Shown piece by piece: positions 51,717 through 61,066 of a stretch of 64,000 nt of DNA (the first letter of the stretch is position 1; the number at the start of each line of letters is the position of its first letter). The translations under genes were made by a program, and so were the position numbers. The notes beneath the pieces were generated by a model, which had not been told where the DNA came from, ran no database searches, and worked only from the letters and a program-made list of their open reading frames with translations. Source of the stretch: Ga0077555 sp963761475 (GTDB lineage Bacteria > Pseudomonadota > Alphaproteobacteria > Rhizobiales > Hyphomicrobiaceae); NCBI GenBank assembly GCA_963761475.1, contig CAVXGT010000020.1, positions 614,669 to 678,668 of the forward strand, given 5' to 3'.

Positions 51717-52822
51717 CAGGACTGTGGTCCCCTTTGCGAAACCGGCGCGCCGACAGACTCGCCCGTCCCACCGCGATAGATCGAGCTTTCGAGATAACGG
51801 TCGCGCGCGAACCGCACCACCACCGCAAGCGCCGCCGTTACCGGCACCGCCACCAGCGTGCCCACCATGCCGAACAGCGTGCTGAACACGATCAGCGCAA
51901 AAATCAGCCACACGGGATGCAGACCGACCCTCTGGCCGACGATCATCGGTGACAGCACCGCGGAATCGAACCCCATGCCAATACCGTAGACAACGCCCAC
52001 CTTGATCGCCAGCGACAGGTCCGGCCACGCCTGCGAGATCGCAACCAGCAGCGCCGTGATCAAGCCCAGCAGCCAGCCGACAATCGGCACGAACGCCATG
52101 ATCCCCGTGGCCAAGCCGATCACCAGCCCGTACTTGAGCCCGATAAATGACAATCCGATGGCATAGAACACCCCGAGAATGATGCAGATCGTACCCTGCC
52201 CGCGCACGAAGGCGCTCACGGCCTGATCTATCCCGGCAGCGATCGTGCGCACCGTCTGCGCATGATCGCGCGGCAGCCAGCTATCGATCCGCGCCAGCAC
52301 AGTGTGCCAATCCTTGAGCAAGTAGAAGGCGACGATCGGCGTCACCAGCAGCAGCGAGATCAGGTTGAATGCGGCAAGCCCGTGGCTGACGATGTTCTGC
52401 GCGAAACTGGCGATCATCCCCGAGGAGCTTCGCATCACCTCGTCGATCGCCTGCTTGATCCCGGCCTTCAGTCCCGGAAACTGGTCCCCGAACCGTTGCT
52501 CAGCCCACTGCTCCAGCGCGAGTTGCGCCCGCTCCAGATCGCCCGGCAGCGTCTGCGCGAGCTGCGTCAGTTGCCCCACGGCCAACGGCACCAGGAAGAA
52601 CATCGTGGCGAATACGGCAACGCTGGCAAGCCCAAGGATGACGACCGTTGCCAGCGCCCGCCCAAGCCCCATCCGCTCCAGGGCATCGGCGACGGGATTG
52701 AGGAAATAAGCGAGCACCGCCCCCATCACGAACGGCAGCAGCACCTGTCCGAGCAGTGCGATCGCGGCGATGATGAACGCCAGCGCGCCAAACCAGAACC
52801 AGACCTGTCGCTTTTCCCCCAT
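51716..52822 (-). CDS. AI-2E transporter family permease (PerM/TqsA-like)
   Basis: A 368-aa polytopic protein of the AI-2E-exporter/PerM group. The start MGEKRQVWFWFGALA at 52822 has GGGGGA five bases upstream and replaces a much longer unsupported frame. About eight helices: IIAAIALLGQVLLPFVMGAVLAYFL and VVILGLASVAVFATMFFLVPLA at the N-terminus, then LISLLLVTPIVAFYLLKDW, and the ICIILGVFYAIGLSFIGL to VGWLLGLITALLVAI block. The GLIDxx-like FDSAVLSPMIVGQRVGLHPVWL motif is characteristic. It is upstream of hdaA with a coupled start. Its physiological substrate is unclear. Confidence 0.85.
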   Translation of the reverse strand: MGEKRQVWFWFGALAFIIAAIALLGQVLLPFVMGAVLAYFLNPVADALERMGLGRALATVVILGLASVAVFATMFFLVPLAVGQLTQLAQTLPGDLERAQLALEQWAEQRFGDQFPGLKAGIKQAIDEVMRSSSGMIASFAQNIVSHGLAAFNLISLLLVTPIVAFYLLKDWHTVLARIDSWLPRDHAQTVRTIAAGIDQAVSAFVRGQGTICIILGVFYAIGLSFIGLKYGLVIGLATGIMAFVPIVGWLLGLITALLVAISQAWPDLSLAIKVGVVYGIGMGFDSAVLSPMIVGQRVGLHPVWLIFALIVFSTLFGMVGTLVAVPVTAALAVVVRFARDRYLESSIYRGGTGESVGAPVSQRGPQS

Positions 52823-53142
52823 GGGATCCCCCGTCCTCGCATCGGTGCGGCCATACTGAGAGCCGCTCTTTAGCTCAACCAACCTGCGCACAGGAGACGC
52901 CGGGCTCGATTTTGCCACATGACACGGCCCTGGCTCCATGCCTATGCACGAAGCACCGCCATCCCCGTCATCCACATGGCGACGATCGCAAACCGCGTTA
53001 CGAGCATAGACAGAACAACTCGGCCGCACAGTGACGGATATGCCTCCGCCGGCACCAACCAAGACCTCACCGCCCTTGCCATCCGCCACCCGCTGCGTGA
53101 CGATGGATCTTCCGTCGCCAAACCAACCGGGAGTGCGAGCGC
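52823..53142. other. Intergenic region between divergent genes, no gene seen
   Basis: 320 bases. Minus-strand reading of the 3' part shows a short hydrophobic stretch (VTRFAIVAMWMTGMAVL) but no credible gene. It should contain divergent promoters; none is clear. Confidence 0.35.
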
Positions 53143-54480
53143 TTGAACGCCGAAAATCTTTCGAAAGCAGAGCGCCTGCTGTCCCTCCTCGACCACCTGG
53201 GATTGGCATCCGTCCATTTCGCGACCCAAATGCCGCTCGACATCTCCGAGGTGGCGACCGCCGCACCTGAGCGCATCGCCGGCCTCGTCCTTCTGGTCCC
53301 CACGCGCCTCGATCCCGATCCCTTCGCAGCCATAGCCCGGCGCATCATGGTCGTCTCCGGCGACCGCGGCCAGATCCAACAGGCGATCGATCGTGCCCTG
53401 CCCGCCATGAATGGGCCCCAAAAGCACGTCATCGCCAACTATGAGGCGACCGGCTGGTCCGACATCGCCCGCGAGCACGCCGACGCACTGGTTGCCGCCA
53501 TGACCGAGTTCCTCAAGACCGTGGAGCCCGCCGCCACCACCCCGCCCTCCGGCAGCGCCAGCGCGCCCGCCACCGGCAGCCACGCCGGCATCACCTACCG
53601 CATTTCGGGTGCCGGCCCCGCACTGATCCTCTCGCCGTTCTTCCTCGCACCCTCCCAGTGGGACCCCGTCGAAACCAGGCTCGCCCAAGATTTCACGGTG
53701 ATCCGCATCGGCGGCGCCCAGGTCGGCGGCGTCGCAGCCCTGGAGGATCGCGCCCGCGGCCCAAGCTACCGCTCGATGATGGCCAACCTCGCGGAGATCG
53801 CCGGCGCCCGTGCCGACCAGGCGATCCTCGACGTCGGTTGCGGCTCTGGCGCCCTCTCGCGACTGCTTGCCAGCCGGCTCGGCAATTCAGCCCGCATCGA
53901 TGCCGTCGACGTCAACGGCTACCTGATGGCGGAAGGCGACGCCCTCGCCCACGCCGAAGGCCTTGGCGGTCGCGTCCGCTTTCACACCGGCAGCGCCGAG
54001 GAACTACCCTTTCCCGACGCCACCTTCGATTGCGTGCTCTCCGTCACCGTGCTCGAGGAATGCGACGCTGAACGCGCGATCGGCGAGATGATCCGCGTGG
54101 CCCGGCCGGGAGGCCGCATCGGCATCATCGTGAGGGCCATCGACATGCCCCAGTGGTGGAGCATGGACCTCGGCCCCGCCATTGCCGAGCGTGCCAACAA
54201 GCCACCGCCGTCCATCGCCAAGGCGGGAGTGGCGGATAAGCGGCTCTACGCCATGATGCGCCGGGCGGGCCTGCAGGATCTGGTGATCTTCCCCCAGCTC
54301 GTCACCTTGGATCGCCCCGGCGGCACCATCTGGCGCTATCGCGAGGATCACGTCCTCTCCCAGCTCGATGCAGCCGAGCGGACCCGATGGCAGCAACTCT
54401 CCAAGGCAGCGGCAGCCACCACCGGCAACGTCCAGGCACACCCCATGCACTGCGCCGTCGGCACCAAACCCGCAAGGTGA
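53143..54480 (+). CDS. Fusion of an alpha/beta-hydrolase-like remnant with a class I SAM-dependent methyltransferase
   Basis: A 445-aa ORF starting at TTG 53143 (GGGAG about nine bases upstream). The first ~130 residues resemble the C-terminal half of an alpha/beta hydrolase (AAPERIAGLVLLVPTRLDPDPFAAIARRIMVV) but lack a GxSxG nucleophile elbow. The methyltransferase domain starts about residue 215: ILDVGCGSGALSRLLASRL at 227 on, IDAVDVNGYLMAEGDALA, and ATFDCVLSVTVLEECDAERAI. A linker of Ala/Pro/Thr residues (ATTPPSGSASAPATGS) joins them. It could be a true fusion or a hydrolase gene truncated at its N-terminus. The gene ends just before the suspected chimera junction. Confidence 0.65.
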   Translation: MNAENLSKAERLLSLLDHLGLASVHFATQMPLDISEVATAAPERIAGLVLLVPTRLDPDPFAAIARRIMVVSGDRGQIQQAIDRALPAMNGPQKHVIANYEATGWSDIAREHADALVAAMTEFLKTVEPAATTPPSGSASAPATGSHAGITYRISGAGPALILSPFFLAPSQWDPVETRLAQDFTVIRIGGAQVGGVAALEDRARGPSYRSMMANLAEIAGARADQAILDVGCGSGALSRLLASRLGNSARIDAVDVNGYLMAEGDALAHAEGLGGRVRFHTGSAEELPFPDATFDCVLSVTVLEECDAERAIGEMIRVARPGGRIGIIVRAIDMPQWWSMDLGPAIAERANKPPPSIAKAGVADKRLYAMMRRAGLQDLVIFPQLVTLDRPGGTIWRYREDHVLSQLDAAERTRWQQLSKAAAATTGNVQAHPMHCAVGTKPAR

Positions 54481-54561
54481 ACCCGCCAGCACGCTCGACT
54501 GCGCCAGCCCGACGATCACGACCACGTCGGTGCGAGAACGGATCGCAGCGTCGTCGGTCAT
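54480..54561 (-). pseudogene. Truncated ORF at the suspected contig chimera junction
   Basis: ATG at 54561 overlaps the stop of the upstream membrane-protein gene (TGA, ATGA arrangement), so it looks like a coupled operon gene. The reading MTDDAAIRSRTDVVVIVG is plausible protein, but after about 27 codons the frame runs into sequence antisense to the methyltransferase gene. The product is unidentifiable. It is the clearest marker that one genome stops and another starts between roughly 54,480 and 54,560. Confidence 0.55.
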
Positions 54562-54985
54562 CGCCGACCGCGCCCCCATCGCGCCATCAGCACGACGGCC
54601 GCGGCGGCACCCAGATCACAGCGAGGACGACGAGCACGCTGTTGGCGTAGTCGAGCGGCAATGCTGAGGGGTCCCCCGGGCGACGACCGAAATCCCCGCC
54701 ACAGCGGGTAGCTGAAGAGCACGACCAGCGCCGAGAGCGCGAGCGTGCCTCGGACCGGCCCTCGTGAACGAGGTGGAGCAACCACCCCACGAGGGCACCC
54801 ACGGCGATGACGATCGGCACGACCAGCAGGTCGTGCACCAGGAGCGTGCCGAGCACCCAGCGCACCAGCAGGGCAGGTTTGGTGTTGCCCTCGTTGTCGT
54901 AGACCCACACGCCGAACGCCATGACGAGCCACCCCACACCGGCGGCCACCCAGAACGCTCCGCCCCGGGGACGGTCGTCGTTCAC
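54558..54985 (-). CDS. Small membrane protein, frameshifted
   Basis: Begins MNDDRPRGGAFWVAAGVGWL. Helices are visible at the N-terminus (FWVAAGVGWLVMAFGVW), then LVRWVLGTLLVHDLLVVPIVIAVGALVGWLLHL, and further on in another frame LALSALVVLFSYPLWRGF, with a final AVIWV/VVLMARW segment. Frame changes make the ORF piecewise. It follows the molybdopterin oxidoreductase gene by 30 bases and may be its membrane partner. The actinobacterial part starts here. Confidence 0.5.
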
Positions 54986-55015
54986 CGTGTCGTCGCCGAG
55001 CCCGATCGGCGCGGC

Positions 55016-56175
55016 TCATTGGACCTCGACCTGGTGGACCCACTTCGTCTGCATGACGCCCGGTCGGTTGGGACCGATGAGTCGGACGGGGGCCGTGGTC
55101 GGGGTGCAGGTGCTCGCCGTCGACCTCGAGTGCCAGGAGGGTGTCGTCGGAGGCCTGCTCGCCGTTGATGTCGGACTGGCCGTAGAGGCCGCTCCTCTTC
55201 CATCGAGCGGACGGTGACCTCCGCACCGCTCGGCGGCGCCGGCGTCGACCAGCAGGTCATGCAGGCGAACGCCTCGCCATCGGGCGTTCGACGCGCTCCC
55301 ACCCCTCGACACAGGCGATCGGCAGGGTGGCCTCGTGCTGGGGCATGGAGCGGAGTTGGGTCGAGCGCTCACACGACTCGGTGGCGACCGCGCCGGTGAC
55401 CACCAGGCGATAAGCCGCGCGATGGCCGGGCCGGACGCCGCGTCGCGCGGCGGTGCCGTTGACGGGGAAGCCCTGCGGGCCGATGCTCGGGCCGGCGGGG
55501 AGCGAGCAGGGCCAGGCTGCTCGAGCGGCCGGATGGTCTGGCCGACCGTGACGGCGGTGAGCCGCACGGCGAGGCCAGTCCGACCTGAGCACGAGAAACC
55601 GTCGTCGGCTCGCGTCCGGCTCGGCGATCTCGATGGGTCAGCTCGTCGGCGGGTGATGGGCCGGGCGGTAGGCACCGGCACTCACGTCGTCGAGCGCGAC
55701 CGGCGGGCCACCGGACAGCTTGGCTCCGACGTGCACGATCATCGCCCCGATGTGATCCATGCCACCCAGCAGTGACACGCGGGGAAGAAGAGCGGCATCG
55801 GGTACCAGAGGTCACGTTCGGTACCCGGCCACAGCTCGAACAGCGCCGCCGGCCGACGAGGGGCACCAGGCTGAGCGCTCGGGAGCACATGAGCGGGCGA
55901 GGCGCACGGCGGCCAGCGGAACAGGTGCGGGTAGACGACCCAGAGCTTGGCCAGCAGCAGGGGGATCGACGGCGATGCCGGTGGCGACGTGCAGGCCCTG
56001 GGTGAACCGGTAGAGCCCGCTGGCTGGCCGGGAAGGTGAACCACGAGGGGGGATGCTGGGCGAGATGCGAGTAGATGCCGGTGAGGAAGCAGACGCGTGA
56101 ACGGCCACGCCGAGCGACGATGCCGAGGATGGCAGCCGTCCGCTCGTACCGTCGGGGGTCGGTCTCCACGGTCAC
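55016..56175 (-). pseudogene. Sulfite-oxidase-like molybdopterin oxidoreductase, many frameshifts
   Basis: A membrane-anchored molybdoprotein of the sulfite oxidase group. The N-terminal part starts MTVETDPRRYERTAAILGIV and has helices around LTGIYSHLAQHPPSWFTF and LYRFTQGLHVATGI. After frame changes come GFPVNGTAARRGV and the molybdopterin-domain blocks LPIACVEGW, RGVRLHDLLVDAGAAE, LYGQSDINGEQASDDTLLA and VRLIGPNRPGVMQTKWVHQ. At least four frame changes are needed. The stop is at 55016. Reading frames that alternate within a clearly single protein indicate poor consensus, not a pseudogene. Confidence 0.6.
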
Positions 56176-56624
56176 GTCGGCTGACCTGCGAACTCAGTCT
56201 GACTCGCGAACGCAGTCTGACTCGCTAACGCAGGCTGACTCGCGAACTCTGGCACCTCGACCAGTCGGCGGCGGCCCAGATCGAACACGGCTCGTTGCGA
56301 GTTCGCTCGGGCAAGGGCCATCGGCGGAACCAACTGCTCGGGCACGACCGTGACCAGGTCGAGCCAGACGTGGTCGGTGCGGGGATCGATCCAACCGCCG
56401 AGGTGCACGCTCCCTCCGTCGAGATCGGCCCGTCGCGCCGCCAACCAGCGGGCGATCTCCTCGGCTCGCCACGCCGACAGCGGGCACGACAACCCGAGTC
56501 CGGGTGCCGCACACACGGCGACGCCCCGCTCGATGGGTTGGCCGGTCCGGTGATGGAGGGTGAAGCCGCCCGCCGACACCAGACAGTGGTAGAGGCGCGC
56601 CACGACGTCGCTCGCTGATCCCAT
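56172..56624 (-). CDS. Hypothetical protein of about 150 aa with a repetitive C-terminus
   Basis: Begins MGSASDVVARLYHCLVSAGG and reads through in one frame: FTLHHRTGQPIERGVAVC, LSCPLSAWRAEEIARWLAARR, then HLGGWIDPRTDHVWLDLVTV and VVPEQLVPPMALARANSQRA. The C-terminus ends in a short repeat (FASQ/LASQ/FAGQ units). It overlaps the downstream molybdoenzyme start by four bases and starts 28 bases after yggS. Domain not recognised. It is one of the few intact reading frames in this end of the window. Confidence 0.5.
   Translation of the reverse strand: MGSASDVVARLYHCLVSAGGFTLHHRTGQPIERGVAVCAAPGLGLSCPLSAWRAEEIARWLAARRADLDGGSVHLGGWIDPRTDHVWLDLVTVVPEQLVPPMALARANSQRAVFDLGRRRLVEVPEFASQPALASQTAFASQTEFAGQPT
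56186..56252 (-). repeat. 18-bp tandem repeats, about 3.7 copies
   Basis: Units start at 56186, 56204, 56222 and (partial) 56240, each close to TCGCGAACGCAGTCTGAC. They encode the repeated SQ(T/P)xFA-type end of the hypothetical protein. Units differ by one to three bases. Confidence 0.75.
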
Positions 56625-56651
56625 CGGGGGGACAACGATCGACCAGGCAGA

Positions 56652-57315
56652 TCAGTTCCGGGGTGGCCGCGGCCACGTTGTTGACGCGGACCATGGTGGA
56701 GCCCTCTTCGACGGCAACCTCGAGATCGGCGCTCATCCCGATCGAACGCACGGGCAGGCCGAGCTCGTCGGCCAAGCCGACGAGCAGGCGAAATCCCTGA
56801 CGAGCATCCTCGGGAGCACCCAGCGGGCCGACCCCCATCAGCCCCTGCACGTCGAGGCCCAACTCACGACCGTGGGCCACCAGCTGCGGGGCTCGGGCCG
56901 GCGCGTAGCCACCCTTTTGCTCCTCGTCGCTCAGCGCTAACTGGCACGAGCACCGTTGCTCCGGGGCTCCGGCGGGCGATGCGCCGCCAACTCCGGTCGG
57001 TCGACGCTCTGCCAGACCGCGGTCGAGGGGCGAGCGATCGACCGCACCTTGTTGCGCTGCAGCCGGCCGATGAAGTGCCAACGTGGAGCGGACTCAACTG
57101 CTTCGAGCCGACCAGCTTTGTCCACCAGCTCCTGCGCGGTAGTTCTCGCCCAGATCGTCGAGGCCGGCGTCGAGCGCGACCCGAACCGCTTCGGCCCCGA
57201 AGCCCTTGGTGACGGCCACGATGCGCACGTCGTGCCCGCCAGCGTGGGCGATGCGCGGCTCCAGCGCGTCGATGTCGTGGCCGACGACGACCGGATCGAA
57301 CTGCGGCTCAACCAT
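56652..57315 (-). pseudogene. yggS: YggS-type PLP homeostasis protein, frameshifted
   Basis: A pyridoxal-phosphate-binding protein of the YggS/PLPBP family. It starts MVEPQFDPVVVGHDIDALEPR, then VRIVAVTKGFGAEAVRVALD (PLP-lysine region) and GENYR-type end. After a shift comes WHFIGRLQRNKVRSIA, and after another GLMGVGPLGAPEDARQGFRL and GMSADLEVAVEEGSTMVRV. The stop at 56652 lies in a third frame (GPRPPRN-like end). The start overlaps the pgeF stop. Fits the usual ftsZ-pgeF-yggS order in actinobacteria. Confidence 0.7.
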
Positions 57316-58015
57316 CGACGACCGGCTCGTCGATCCACACGACCATCGCGTGTCGCCCCTCGTCGTGGCGTGCCCGATGCGAGTAGAGGTCGGCACCACC
57401 GCACGCCGTGCACCGGTCGGCGGACTCCACGAGTGCCACCCCCGCCCGGCCCAGCGTGCCGGCGACGGCCATGGGCAGATCGAGCGCGGGCGCACCGCTC
57501 GAGGTGCGGCCGACGATCGCCCCACCCGTCTGCGCCCGCAGCAGGTCGAGCTCGTCCACCCCGAACTCGTAGCACTCCGGATGGATGCACGGACCGAGGC
57601 AGGCCTCGATGTCGACTGCGCCGAGCGATCGCATGTCGGCCACCGCTCGCTCGATCACTCCAGCCGCCACACCCCGCCAGCCCGCATGCACCACGGCGAC
57701 AACCCCCTGGCGCGGCACCAGGGCCACCGGCGCGCAGTCGGCCACGTTGACCGACAGCACCACATCGGCCCGGGTGGTCACCAGGCCGTCGGCCTCGCTG
57801 CCTGTGCCGCTGCCGGTGGTCGTCACCGACGGTCGCGAACCTCGCCGCCGTGAACCTGACGCAGCCATACGGATGGCCGGTCGACCAGCGCCCGCCGCCG
57901 CAGCTCGAGGACGGCGGGGTCGAGCGCCACCGCGAAGTCGCCGTCGAGCCGAGTGGTGAAGCCCACGCGCGGCTGTCGCCCCTCCGTCGAGAGAGGACGT
58001 CCACAGATCGATCAC
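57308..58015 (-). pseudogene. pgeF: Polyphenol oxidase family protein PgeF (YfiH-like), frameshifted near the N-terminus
   Basis: Purine-nucleoside/peptidoglycan-editing-type enzyme. The metal-binding core is intact: SVNVADCAPVALV, VVHAGWRGVAAGVIERAV and GPCIHPECYEFGVDELD, then YSHRARHDEG near the end. About 45 N-terminal residues read partly in another frame (FTTRLDGDFAVALDP in the plus-one frame). It starts at a GTG 30 bases after ftsZ and overlaps the yggS start by eight bases. Confidence 0.78.
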
Positions 58016-58045
58016 CAGGCGGCTACGGCGTCGACTGAGCCGGCG

Positions 58046-59157
58046 TCACTTCAGGAACGACGGCACATCGAAATCGTCGTCGTCGTCACCCAGACCGAGG
58101 TCGTCGTCGTCCTCGCCGAAGATGTCGGCGACCTCGCGGCTCTGCGTCGTCGACCCTCCGCCTCCGCTGTCGGTGGACAACGTGGTGGCTTTCGGCCGCT
58201 CTTCGTAGCGATCGAATCCTGCGGCGATGACCGTGACCCGGACCTCGTCGCCCATGGCGTCGTCGATCACGGCGCCGAAGATGATGTTGGCGTCGGGATG
58301 AGCGACCGAGTGGATGACCTCGGCGGCGTCGTTCACCTCGAGCAGGCCGAGGTCGGAGCCGCCGGAGATGTTGAGCAGGATGCCGCGGGCGCCCTCGATG
58401 GAGGTCTCGAGCAGCGGGCTGGAGATGGCGGCCCGTGCGGCGGCTGAGACGCGCGGCCTTCGCCGGAACCGTAGCCGATGCCCATCAAGGCGGAGCCGGC
58501 GTCGGACATGATCATGCGAACGTCGGCGAAGTCGGTGTTGATGAGACCCGGCGTGGTGATGAGGTCGGTGATGCCCTGCACGCCCTGCAGCAGGATCTCG
58601 TCGGCCATGCTTGAAGGCGTTGAGCATCGACGTCTTCTCGTCGGCGACGGTGAGCAGGCGGTCGTTGGGGATGACGATCTGGGTGTCGACCTTCTCCTTC
58701 AGCTGCTGGATGCCCTGTTCGGCCTGCACCGAACGCCGCCGGCCCTCGAACGCTGAAGGGCCGGGTGACCACGCCGATGGTCAAGGCGCCTCCGGCCTTG
58801 GCGATCTCGGCGATCACCGGGGCGGCGCCGGTGCCGGTGCCGCCCCCTTCGCCGGCGGTGATGAAGACCATGTCGGCGCCGGCCAGCGCCTCGCCAGATC
58901 TCGCCTGCGTGCTCCTCGGCGGCCTGCGCGCCCGACCTCGGGGTCGCTCCCGGCGCCGAGGCCACGGGTGAGCTCGCGGCCGATGTCGAGCTTCACGTCG
59001 GCGTCGCTCATCAGCAACGCCTGGGCGTCGGTGTTGACGGCGATGAACTCGACGCCCTTGCAACCCGGCGTCGATCATCCGGTTGATGGCGTTGACGCCA
59101 CCGCCACCGACGCCGACGACCTTGATGACCGCCAGATAGTTCTGCGGATTCGGCCAT
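58046..59157 (-). pseudogene. ftsZ: Cell division protein FtsZ, multiple frameshifts
   Basis: Tubulin-like GTPase that forms the division ring. The ATG at 59157 is followed by a shift, and the protein then reads PQNYLAVIKVVGVGGGGVNAI in the next frame. Later blocks, each in a different frame, are LMSDADVKLDIGRELTRGLG, the tubulin signature GEGGGTGTGAAPVIAE, FKHGRRDP-like and the end DDDFDVPSFLK, a typical C-terminal conserved peptide. At least four to five shifts are required. The gene is surely intact in the organism, because it is essential. Confidence 0.85.
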
Positions 59158-59262
59158 TTCTCTGCCTACCGTTTCCCACGATCTCACGGCAGCCGTCGCG
59201 GAACGGCGACGCCGTCCAGGGCAGGCCGCAACCGTCGATCGTACCGATCAGATTCGAGGTGG

Positions 59263-60112
59263 TCAAACACCTTCGGTGTCGCTGATGGCATCGGTGATGC
59301 GGGCGGGGCCCGACTGCGCTGTCGATCGCTCGAGTGGCTCTCGTTTCACCAGTGGGCGCCGAGGGACCCGCACGTCGATGACTCGCACGCATGCTGGTCG
59401 ACCGCGGCGAGCACCGTTTCGAGGGCCGGAGTTTCATCGTACCGGTCGGCGCCCGAGGCCCCGCGACATCGTCGCCGAGCAGCAACTCGACGTCGGCGGA
59501 GACGAACCGCAGCCCGCCGACCCGGCTCAACAGGGCCGGGGTCATCGGGCCAGCACGCTCAGCGCGCCGCGGTCGGCCGGCAGCTGCATCCGCCGCGGCG
59601 GCACCGCGCCCGGTGCCTTCGAGCGGTTTCAGGCCCCGGTTCCGGTTGCTCGCCGCGACGAGGTGGCCGGTGGCGTCGATGGCCAGCTGACCGCCGTCCG
59701 TTGCACCTGGGCGATCGCTCGGCGTTCCACCACGGTGATGCGAACACGGTGCCGGCCAGCTCGCGACACCCTGCGGCCGCGACCCACGGCAGGCGAACGC
59801 TTCGATCCTGCCGGCGGCGCCGTCGGTGTCGATGTCGGTGAGCTGATGCCGGGGCGATGCCGCTGGCGGCGATGATGGCGTCGGCTGATCGTGGGCCGAG
59901 CCGGTGACGGCGATGGGTCGACGTCGAAGGCGTTCGAACGGGTCAGCCCGAGCAGCCGACGACGACCCAGCACGATGACCCAGCCGGCCAGCGAGGCCGG
60001 CGCCGGCGTCGCCGGCCTTGGTGCACGCACGCCGCTCGACGGGCGCGATCGAGGATCGACGGGGTCGATCGGCCTCGGGGGGTGCGTCGCTGATCATCGT
60101 CGGCGGGTTCAT
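59263..60112 (-). pseudogene. ftsQ: Cell division protein FtsQ/DivIB, frameshifted
   Basis: A divisome membrane protein with a POTRA domain. The start ATG at 60112 overlaps the murB stop. Fragments are MNPPTMISDAPPEADRPRRS, then GWVIVLGRRRLLGLTRSNAF (membrane helix region), HQLTDIDTDGAAGRIEA (POTRA) and ATGHLVAASNRNRGLKP. The C-terminus reads VIDVRVPRRPLVKREPLERS to the stop at 59263. Weakly conserved overall, so it was called mostly from position and POTRA pattern. Confidence 0.6.
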
Positions 60113-61064
60113 ATCGCCCCCGACCCGGCGGACGTCCGGGGCGGCGAACCCGACGAGGCGGGTCTCAGGATGCAGCAGCGGCCCGCCCGAGGCGAGCACG
60201 CGGGCACGGATCTCGCCCATGAGGGCGAACACGTCGTCGGCGCGGCCGCCCGGGTCGACCTGGATGAAGTTGGCGTGTTTGGTGGACACGGAGGCACTGC
60301 GGTGGCGCAGGCCCTTGCAGCCGGCCGCGTCGATGAGCCGGCCGGCGGAATCGCCGGGCGGGTTGGTGAACACCGAGCCGGCGTTGGCTCCCCCGGGCTG
60401 GTTGGCGCGCCGCCAGGCGACGATGTCGGCGATGAGCGCCTCGGAGGCGGCGGGTCACCTCGTCGAAGCTGTAGTTCGGCCCGCAGCACGACCTGCGACG
60501 CGTGCAACGCCGAGGATCGGTAGCCCAGCCGCAGCTCGGCCGCTGGCACCCACGCACTGGGCCGGGTGCGGCGCAGGTCGCGGACCTCCGCGAGGAGCGA
60601 TGCCGCCATGTCCGAACCGTGGCCGCCCGCGTTCATGACCACCGCGCCGCCGATGGAGCCGGGTACGCCGACGGCCCATTCGAAGCCTGACAGCGCCGCC
60701 GCTGCGGTCCGGCGGGCCACGACGGGCAGCGCTGCGCCGGCGCCGGCCACGACCCGATCGCCGCGAACGTCGATGGCGCTGAAGGATTCGCCGAGCGCGA
60801 TGGCGACGCCGTCGAAGCCGTCGTCGGCGACGAGCACGTTCGACCCCCGCCCGATGACCATCGTCGGGACCCTGCGAGATGGGCAGCCAGCTCATCGAGC
60901 TCGGCGCTGGACTCCACGGTCACCAGCACCGCGGCGCGGCCGCCGACCCGGTAGGTGGTGCCGGGCCCAACGGTTCGTCTCGGCGCGCGTTCGCCGAATC
61001 GGGCCAGCACCGCCCACAGCTCCGGCGAGCTGCCCGCCGCCGGCGTCGCCGGTCGGGTGGTCAT
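60109..61064 (-). pseudogene. murB: UDP-N-acetylenolpyruvoylglucosamine reductase, frameshifted
   Basis: Makes UDP-MurNAc with NADPH and FAD. It begins MTTRPATPAAGSSPEL at 61064, three bases after the murC stop, with the N-terminal GPGTTYRVGGRAAVLV. The FAD-binding part VIGRGSNVLVADDGFDGV and GVPGSIGGAVVMNAGGHG reads in another frame, and the C-terminal ANAGSVFTNPPGDSAGRLI, then ADDVFALMGEIRARV with LLHPETRLVGF in a third. The stop is at 60109. At least two shifts are needed. Confidence 0.8.
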
Positions 61065-61066
61065 CG

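Noticed and set aside
54368..54667. Plus-strand ORF of about 99 codons across the junction
   Set aside because: It is an open frame that spans the junction and overlaps the methyltransferase and the truncated ORF; no protein features.
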